A stretch of DNA of 36,139 bases from Bradyrhizobium manausense. Its GTDB lineage: Bacteria > Pseudomonadota > Alphaproteobacteria > Rhizobiales > Xanthobacteraceae. The DNA lies in contig NZ_LJYG01000099.1 in assembly GCF_001440035.1 (NCBI RefSeq), positions 86,364 to 122,502 on the forward strand, written 5' to 3'. The first letter of the stretch is position 1, and each line of letters opens with the position of its first letter. Of this stretch, positions 31,430-36,139 are shown one piece after another. A program made the translations under genes and the position numbers. Under the pieces are notes generated by a model that was not told where the DNA came from, searched no databases, and was given only the letters and a program-made list of their open reading frames with translations.

Positions 31430-31459
31430 AATATGGGCATATCCCCGTGCGGGTTCAAG
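31430..31459 (-). promoter_or_regulatory. RpoH (sigma-32) heat-shock promoter of hsp20
   Basis: On the minus strand CTTGAA (31459-31454), 16 bases, then CCCATATT (31437-31430) fits the alphaproteobacterial RpoH pattern CTTG-N17/18-CYTATNT (one mismatch at the Y/T positions). Transcription would begin near 31423, 62 bases before the hsp20 ATG. Confidence 0.7.
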
Positions 31460-31595
31460 CACGTAGCAGGGGGGTGTGGATTCACTGCTTGCGCTGCCGC
31501 GCGGCGGTGCCGGTTTTCCGGACGATTCTCCCAATGAAAACAGAGCCCCTTCTACTGTGCATGGGGTTGTTTTCGACAGGTTAGGCCGGAACCGA

Positions 31596-32681
31596 TCAGA
31601 CCTCGATCCGCGTCCGTCCATCGCCACTGAAGAGATGGAGCTTGTTGCGGACTGCGGCGACACGGATCCTCGCGCCGATCGCGGGCGCCTCGGTTCCGGG
31701 AATGCGGACGATGACCTCGCCCGGCGGCAACTCGCCCGGCGTGGCGGCGACACGCTGCTCGTCCTGGGCGCGCGAGCCGTAGACGAAAGTCTCGGCGCCG
31801 ACGCGCTCGATCGCGTCGACGGTCAGCGACAGCGCAACGCCGCCTGACGGCGTCTGGTCGGTGATGACGAGATCCTCGGGGCGGATGCCGAGGATGCCGG
31901 CCTCGCCTGCGGCGCCGCCGAGCTGCGACTTGATCTCGTCCTGGCGTGTCGACATCAGGTTCATCGGCGGCGCGCCGATGAAGGAGGCGACGAAGGTCGT
32001 CGCCGGCTTCTCGTAGATCGCCAAGGGATTGCCGACCTGCTCGACCTGGCCGCCGTTCATCACCACCAGAATGTCGGCGAGCGTCATCGCCTCGAGCTGG
32101 TCGTGGGTGACGTAGATCGAAGTGACGTTGAGCCGGCGCTGCAATTTGCGGATCTCGACGCGCATCGAGATGCGCAGCTTGGCATCGAGGTTCGACAGCG
32201 GCTCGTCGAACAGGAACACCTTGGGCTGGCGCACGATGGCGCGGCCCATCGCGACGCGCTGGCGCTGGCCGCCGGAGAGCTGGCGCGGCTTGCGCTCCAG
32301 CATGGCGGAGAGCTCGAGCACCCGCGCGGCTTCCTCGACGCGGGTCTTGATCTCGGCTTCCGGCATGCCGCGATTGCGCAGGCCGTAGGCCATGTTGTTG
32401 AACACGCTCATATGCGGATAGAGCGCGTAGTTCTGGAACACCATCGCGATGTCGCGATCGGCGGGCTCGATGCCGTTGACGACCTTGCCGCCGATGTCGA
32501 TCTCGCCGCCGGTGACGGTCTCGAGGCCGGCGACCATGCGGAGCAGCGTGGACTTGCCGCAACCGCTTGGTCCGACCAGCACGCAGAACTGGCCGTCGCC
32601 GACATCGACGTTGACGCCCTTGATGGCCTCGAAGCCGCCGCTGTAGGTCTTGCGGACGTTGCGCAGGGTGACGTTGGCCAT
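31596..32681 (-). CDS. ugpC: Glycerol-3-phosphate-type ABC importer ATP-binding protein
   Basis: A 361-residue ATPase of the carbohydrate-uptake type (CUT1/MsmX-MalK-like). Walker A is GPSGCGKST (37-45), the signature [15 protein letters not shown] and Walker [16 protein letters not shown]. The C-terminal regulatory TOBE-like part (about 235-361) includes [11 protein letters not shown] and GIRPEDLVI. It is 6 bases from ugpE and is the last gene of the series ugpB-ugpA-ugpE-ugpC on the minus strand. MalK-type members can serve several systems. The substrate (sn-glycerol-3-phosphate or its diesters) is inferred from the operon. Confidence 0.93.
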   Translation of the reverse strand: MANVTLRNVRKTYSGGFEAIKGVNVDVGDGQFCVLVGPSGCGKSTLLRMVAGLETVTGGEIDIGGKVVNGIEPADRDIAMVFQNYALYPHMSVFNNMAYGLRNRGMPEAEIKTRVEEAARVLELSAMLERKPRQLSGGQRQRVAMGRAIVRQPKVFLFDEPLSNLDAKLRISMRVEIRKLQRRLNVTSIYVTHDQLEAMTLADILVVMNGGQVEQVGNPLAIYEKPATTFVASFIGAPPMNLMSTRQDEIKSQLGGAAGEAGILGIRPEDLVITDQTPSGGVALSLTVDAIERVGAETFVYGSRAQDEQRVAATPGELPPGEVIVRIPGTEAPAIGARIRVAAVRNKLHLFSGDGRTRIEV

Positions 32682-32687
32682 CTCTCT

Positions 32688-33536
32688 TTACTTCTCCGTC
32701 TCGACCAGGCCGCGCACGAACAATTTCTGCATGGCGACGACGACGAACACCGGCGGCAGCATGGCCAGCACGGCGGTCGCCATCACGATCGGCCATTCGG
32801 TCAGTGCATCGTTGGTGGTCATCATCTTGCGGATGCCGATCTGGATGGTCTGCATGTCGTCGCGCGTGGTGATGAGCAGCGGCCAGAGATATTGATTCCA
32901 GCCGAGAATGAAGAGGATCACGAACAGCGCCGCCATGTTGGTGCGCGACAGCGGCAGCAGCGTATCCCAGAAGAAGCGCAAGGGACCGGCGCCGTCGATG
33001 CGCGAGGCCTCCAGCAATTCATCCGGCACGGTCATGAAGAATTGGCGGAACAGCAGCGTCGCCGTCGCCGACGCGATCAGCGGCAGCGCCAGGCCCGCAT
33101 AGCTGTCGAGCATGTGCAAATCGGCGACGATCTTGTAGGTCGGATAGATGCGCACCTCGACCGGCAGCATCAGGGTGATGAAGATGATCCAGAAGATCGC
33201 CATCCGGAACGGAAAGCGGAAATACACGATCGCATAGGCCGAGATGATCGAGATCGCGATCTTGCCGATCGCGATCGCCAGCGCCATCACCAGCGAATTG
33301 AACATCATGTTGCCGACGGGCTCGCGGGTCGAGCCGCTCGTGCCGACGAAAATCGTCTGGTAATAGACCTCGAAGAAATGGCCGCCCGGGAGCAGCGACA
33401 TCTGGCCGTTGGCGATCAACGCGTTGTCCTGGGTCGACGCGACAAAGGCCACGTAGACCGGAAAGGCGACGATCGCGATCCCGATCCAGAGGATGATGTG
33501 GGCGACGTAACGCCTGAAGCCCTCTTGCTCGACCAT
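32688..33536 (-). CDS. ugpE: Glycerol-3-phosphate-type ABC importer permease UgpE
   Basis: A 282-residue inner-membrane permease with about six helices, starting YVAHIILWIGIAIVAFPVYVAFVAST. The EAA loop that contacts UgpC is EASRIDGAGPLRFFWDTLLPLSR. The C-terminal segment VFVVVAMQKLFVRGLVETEK, with 'QR/K.fv.Gl..GavK' flavour, is typical of CUT1 second permeases. Its ATG overlaps the ugpA stop by one base (TGATG), so translation is coupled. Together with UgpA it forms the membrane channel. Confidence 0.95.
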   Translation of the reverse strand: MVEQEGFRRYVAHIILWIGIAIVAFPVYVAFVASTQDNALIANGQMSLLPGGHFFEVYYQTIFVGTSGSTREPVGNMMFNSLVMALAIAIGKIAISIISAYAIVYFRFPFRMAIFWIIFITLMLPVEVRIYPTYKIVADLHMLDSYAGLALPLIASATATLLFRQFFMTVPDELLEASRIDGAGPLRFFWDTLLPLSRTNMAALFVILFILGWNQYLWPLLITTRDDMQTIQIGIRKMMTTNDALTEWPIVMATAVLAMLPPVFVVVAMQKLFVRGLVETEK

Positions 33537-34417
33537 CAGTAGGTCACCTTGCGTTCGACGAAGCGGAACTGGATTCCGGTGAGCACGATCACCATGATCA
33601 TCAGGATCACCGATTGCGCCGCCGAGCTGCCGAGATTTCCGCCGATCAGACCGTCATTATAGACCTTGTAGACCAGCGTGACGGTCGAGGTGCCGGGGCC
33701 ACCGCGGGTCATGGTGTCAATGATGCCGAAGGTGTCGAAGAAGGCGTAGACGATGTTGACGACCAGCAGGAAGAAGATGGTGGGCGACAGCAGCGGGAAG
33801 GTCACGGTCCAGAACCGCCGCATCGGGCGCGCGCCGTCGATCGCGGCGGCCTCGAGCACGCTTTTCGGAATGGCCGCGAGCCCTGCGAGGAAGAACAGGA
33901 AATTATAGGAGATCTGCTTCCAGGCGGCGGCGAGGATGACGAGTGTCGCGGCCTGGTTGCCGTCGAGCAGCGGATTCCATTCGATGCCGGCGGCGCGCAA
34001 ATAGCGCGAGAGCACGCCGAGCGAGGGATGCAGCATGAACACCCAGAGCACGCCGACCACCGGCGGCGCCACCGCATAGGGCCAGATCAGCAGCGTGCGA
34101 TACACCGCGCCGCCGCGCAAGGGCTTGTCCGCCATCACCGCGAGCAGCAGCGCGACCGAGAGCGAGGACGTCGCGATCGCGAACGAGAAGAAGAAGGTGC
34201 GGACGACGGTCTCGAAATAGGCGGGCTCGCTGAACAGCTCGAGATAATTCTCGAACCAGACGAAGCTCGTCGAGAGCCCGAACGCGTCCTGGAGCAGGAA
34301 CGACTGGATCACGGCCTGCAAGGCCGGCCAGTAGAAGAAAATCAGGACGATCGCGAGTTGCGGGGCAACCAGCGCGTAAGGCAGCAGCTTTGATTGGAAA
34401 ATCGCTTGCTTTTGCAT
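33536..34417 (-). CDS. ugpA: Glycerol-3-phosphate-type ABC importer permease UgpA
   Basis: A 293-residue inner-membrane permease. The first helix is [29 protein letters not shown], and the adjacent [21 protein letters not shown] is characteristic of UgpA. The EAA loop is [24 protein letters not shown]. About six helices are present. It follows ugpB by 54 bases and ends at the ugpE start. The match to UgpA (phrases PYALVAPQL and GLSTxFVWFENY) is the main reason to call the operon ugp and not another CUT1 sugar system. Confidence 0.95.
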   Translation of the reverse strand: MQKQAIFQSKLLPYALVAPQLAIVLIFFYWPALQAVIQSFLLQDAFGLSTSFVWFENYLELFSEPAYFETVVRTFFFSFAIATSSLSVALLLAVMADKPLRGGAVYRTLLIWPYAVAPPVVGVLWVFMLHPSLGVLSRYLRAAGIEWNPLLDGNQAATLVILAAAWKQISYNFLFFLAGLAAIPKSVLEAAAIDGARPMRRFWTVTFPLLSPTIFFLLVVNIVYAFFDTFGIIDTMTRGGPGTSTVTLVYKVYNDGLIGGNLGSSAAQSVILMIMVIVLTGIQFRFVERKVTY

Positions 34418-34471
34418 GATGGGGTAGCGCGGGCGGGCCGCTGGTCGATGCGGCCCGCCGGCGCCTTCGCC

Positions 34472-35788
34472 TTATTTTACGGCGGTCTTCTCGAACTGGC
34501 GCAGCATGGTGTTGCCGCGCTCGACCGAGGCGTCGAGCGCCTGCTTGGCGGTCTTCTTGCCGGCGAGCGCCTGCTCGATCTCTTCCGCCCAGACGTCGCG
34601 CAGCTGGACCATGTTGCCGAGGCGCAAGCCGCGCGAATTCTCGGTCGGCTCCTTGTTGGTCAGCTCGAGCAGCGGGGTCTCGAGATAGGGCTGATCCTTG
34701 TAGAAGCCCTCGGCCTTGGCCTTCTCGTAGGCGGCCTTGGTGATCGGCAGATAGCCCGAGGCCTTGTGGATGTAGACTTGGCGATCGGTGTCCGACAGGA
34801 AGGTCAGGAATTTCGCGACGCCCTTGTACTCGTCGGCCGACTTGCCGCCCATCACCCAGAGCGAGGCACCGCCGATGATCGAGTTCTGCGGCGCGCCCTT
34901 GACGTCGGGATAGTAAGGCATCGGAACGGCGGTGAAGTTGAACTTGGCCTGCGCCTTGACGTTGCCGAAGAAGGCCGACGAGGTCAGGTAGATCGCGCAC
35001 TCGCCCGAGGTGAAGCGGCCTTCGCCCTGGTTGGTGCGGCCGGCGTAGTCGTAGGTCTTGTCCTTCTGCAGCTCGACCAGTTTCTCGAGATGCTTCTCCT
35101 GCAGCGGTGCGTTGAACTCGAGCTTGGTGTCGAAGCCGTCAAGGCCGTTCGCCTTGCTGGCGAGCGGCACGTTGTGCCAGGCGGAGAGCTGCTCGAGATT
35201 GACCCAGGTGACCCAGGAGTTGGAGAAGCCGCAGGTCGGATGGCCGTTGTCGTGCAGCTTCTTGGCGACCTCGAACACTTCGGGCCAGGTCTTCGGGATC
35301 TCGGCATTGACCTTCTTCAGCTCGTCGAGATTGACCCACATGACTGTCGACGACGAGTTGAACGGGAAGGACAGCATCTCGCCCTTCGAGGTCGAGTAGT
35401 AGCCGGTGATCGCGGACAGATAGGCCTTCGGATCGAACTTCTCGCCGGCGTCGGCCATCAGCTTGTAGACCGGCTTCACGGCGCCGGTCGCGGCCATCAT
35501 GGTCGCGGTGCCGACCTCGAACACCTGCATGATATGCGGCGCATTGCCGGCGCGGAACGCGGCGATGCCGGCGTTCATGGTGTCGGGATAGCTGCCCTTG
35601 TAGGTCGGGATGACCTTGTAGTCGCTCTGCGCCGCGTTGAAGTCGTTGGCGAGCTTGACGATGACGTCGTTGTTCGCACCGGTCATCGCGTGCCACCACT
35701 GGATTTCAGTCACGGCCAGCGCCGGCGAAGCCGTCATGCCGACCGCGATTGCGACAGCGGCAGCCGCCCCAAAAAATCGAAGAGCCAT
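34472..35788 (-). CDS. ugpB: Glycerol-3-phosphate-binding periplasmic protein UgpB
   Basis: A 438-residue extracellular solute-binding protein (family 1). A signal peptide (MALRFFGAAAAVAIAVGMTASPALA) is followed by VTEIQWWHAMTGANNDVIVKLANDFN, the standard UgpB beginning. Other typical parts are GKGSYPDTMNAGIAAFRAGNAPHIMQVFEVGTATMM-like text and YPDVKGAPQNSIIGGASLWVMGGK. The ATG at 35788 is preceded by GGGAGG at 7 bases; an upstream start at 35812 would add eight residues and is less likely. It captures sn-glycerol-3-phosphate or glycerophosphodiesters in the periplasm. It heads the operon, with a candidate Pho box upstream, which would explain phosphate control. Confidence 0.94.
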   Translation of the reverse strand: MALRFFGAAAAVAIAVGMTASPALAVTEIQWWHAMTGANNDVIVKLANDFNAAQSDYKVIPTYKGSYPDTMNAGIAAFRAGNAPHIMQVFEVGTATMMAATGAVKPVYKLMADAGEKFDPKAYLSAITGYYSTSKGEMLSFPFNSSSTVMWVNLDELKKVNAEIPKTWPEVFEVAKKLHDNGHPTCGFSNSWVTWVNLEQLSAWHNVPLASKANGLDGFDTKLEFNAPLQEKHLEKLVELQKDKTYDYAGRTNQGEGRFTSGECAIYLTSSAFFGNVKAQAKFNFTAVPMPYYPDVKGAPQNSIIGGASLWVMGGKSADEYKGVAKFLTFLSDTDRQVYIHKASGYLPITKAAYEKAKAEGFYKDQPYLETPLLELTNKEPTENSRGLRLGNMVQLRDVWAEEIEQALAGKKTAKQALDASVERGNTMLRQFEKTAVK

Positions 35789-35841
35789 CAAGAAACCTCC
35801 CTCAGCCGTCAATAAAGAAGCGCTTGCGCTAGCAGCGCCAG

Positions 35842-35859
35842 ATGACGTTCACATGACTG
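35842..35859 (-). promoter_or_regulatory. Candidate PhoB box upstream of ugpB
   Basis: On the minus strand CAGTCAT-GTGA-ACGTCAT is a direct repeat with 11-base period, close to CTGTCAT-N4-CTGTCAT (one and two mismatches). It lies 54 bases before the ugpB ATG. ugp operons are known members of the Pho regulon. Confidence 0.55.
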
Positions 35860-35914
35860 TGTAAGCGGCCGAAACGAAAGCGGCAAGCGCCGGAAAAGGG
35901 AAGTCGTCAAATAG

Positions 35915-35945
35915 GCGAACGCGCCGCGCAACGGCGGGCGTTCGC
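35915..35945 (-). terminator. Hairpin downstream of the CoA-transferase gene
   Basis: GCGAACGC (35915-35922) pairs with GCGTTCGC (35938-35945), with GCCG/CGGC inside. On the minus strand it is followed by CTATTTGAC, only moderately T-rich. It is 60 bases after the CoA-transferase stop and may terminate it. Confidence 0.5.
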
Positions 35946-36004
35946 GGTGCACACCAATGCCCGCGCCGCACTGCGGCATCACGCGTCGGATGCGGCAGTT
36001 GGGC

Positions 36005-36139
36005 CTAGCGCTTGCGCTCGGGCCCGCAGACCACGCCGCTCTCGACCATCGCGTCGATCTCCGACCTTGAGTAGCCGAACTCGCCCAGCACCTCCTGGGA
36101 GTGCTGGCTGAACTTCGGCGGCAGCCGGCGCAGGCTCGG
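36005..36139 (-). CDS. CaiB/BaiF-type CoA-transferase, C-terminal end (partial)
   Basis: The minus strand is open from the window edge to a TAG at 36005-36007, encoding 44 residues. They read roughly RRLPPKFSQHSQEVL, GEFGYSRSEIDAMVESGVV and CGPERKR, the characteristic end of family III CoA-transferases ('hT.eVL.elGys..ei..l...gvv'). These enzymes move CoA between acyl groups, as in carnitine or formate/oxalate metabolism. The acceptor cannot be judged from this fragment. The rest of the gene lies outside the window. Confidence 0.85.
   Translation of the reverse strand, partial: PSLRRLPPKFSQHSQEVLGEFGYSRSEIDAMVESGVVCGPERKR

Noticed and set aside
32103..35815. Long plus-strand open frames opposite ugpC-ugpE and ugpB
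   Set aside because: Low-complexity His/Arg/Asp/Glu-rich translations without motifs, mirroring the well supported ugp genes.
35826..35845. AGCGCTTGCGCT-type sequence upstream of ugpB as a LacI-family operator
   Set aside because: The palindrome is imperfect at the centre and no LacI regulator is present in the window.

Overview
This 36.1 kb window reads as a chromosomal segment of a Bradyrhizobium-like alphaproteobacterium (Rhizobiales). The basis is high GC, the gene order lptC-lptA-lptB-rpoN-hpf-ptsN, an FzlA-type GST-like protein next to queG and uppP, a CTTG/CCCATAT heat-shock promoter, and several rhizobial intergenic palindromic repeats. I see no phage, integrase, transposase or CRISPR array, and the only RNA gene recognised is a tRNA-Leu.

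Layout. 0-5.7 kb: the tail of an unknown gene, infC with an apparent AUU start, an alpha/beta hydrolase, a thioesterase-like protein, queG-fzlA (overlapping) and uppP. 5.9-9.1 kb: a DprE1/DprE2 pair (decaprenylphosphoryl-ribose epimerisation) and an NDUFA9-like protein. 9.2-9.9 kb: tRNA-Leu(CAG), then two small tandem genes whose products look like double-glycine-leader secreted peptides. 10-12.7 kb: a GlxA-type AraC regulator divergent from a NIPSNAP protein, and an MFS transporter. 13-14.3 kb: a UbiA-family prenyltransferase resembling decaprenyl-phosphate phosphoribosyltransferase, with a degenerate HAD module. 14.4-21.2 kb: an RNase D-like exonuclease, then lptC-lptA-lptB-rpoN-hpf-ptsN (LPS transport, sigma-54, ribosome hibernation, nitrogen PTS).

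21.3-25.9 kb: a TetR regulator with two tandem TTGACA-nn-TGTCAA operators facing an SDR, a saccharopine-dehydrogenase-like protein and an acyl-CoA ligase. 26-30.3 kb: a second TetR heading an overlapping operon with a fused 2Fe-2S/molybdopterin dehydrogenase and a PaoB-like FAD subunit. 30.6-31.5 kb: Hsp20 and DUF1150 behind an RpoH-type promoter and a possible ROSE-like thermometer leader. 31.6-35.8 kb: ugpBAEC, a glycerol-3-phosphate-type ABC importer, behind a candidate Pho box. The window ends inside a CaiB-type CoA-transferase.

The most interesting signals are regulatory or small: the two GG-leader peptides, a textbook -24/-12 promoter in front of ptsN downstream of rpoN (with a -24/-12-like site over the rpoN start), the apparently leaderless TetR-xanthine-dehydrogenase operon with an operator touching its start codon, and a split polyprenyl-phosphoryl-arabinose-type pathway (UppP, DPPR-synthase-like, DprE1, DprE2). 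All functional calls come from reading motifs and recalled family features; no database search was run.
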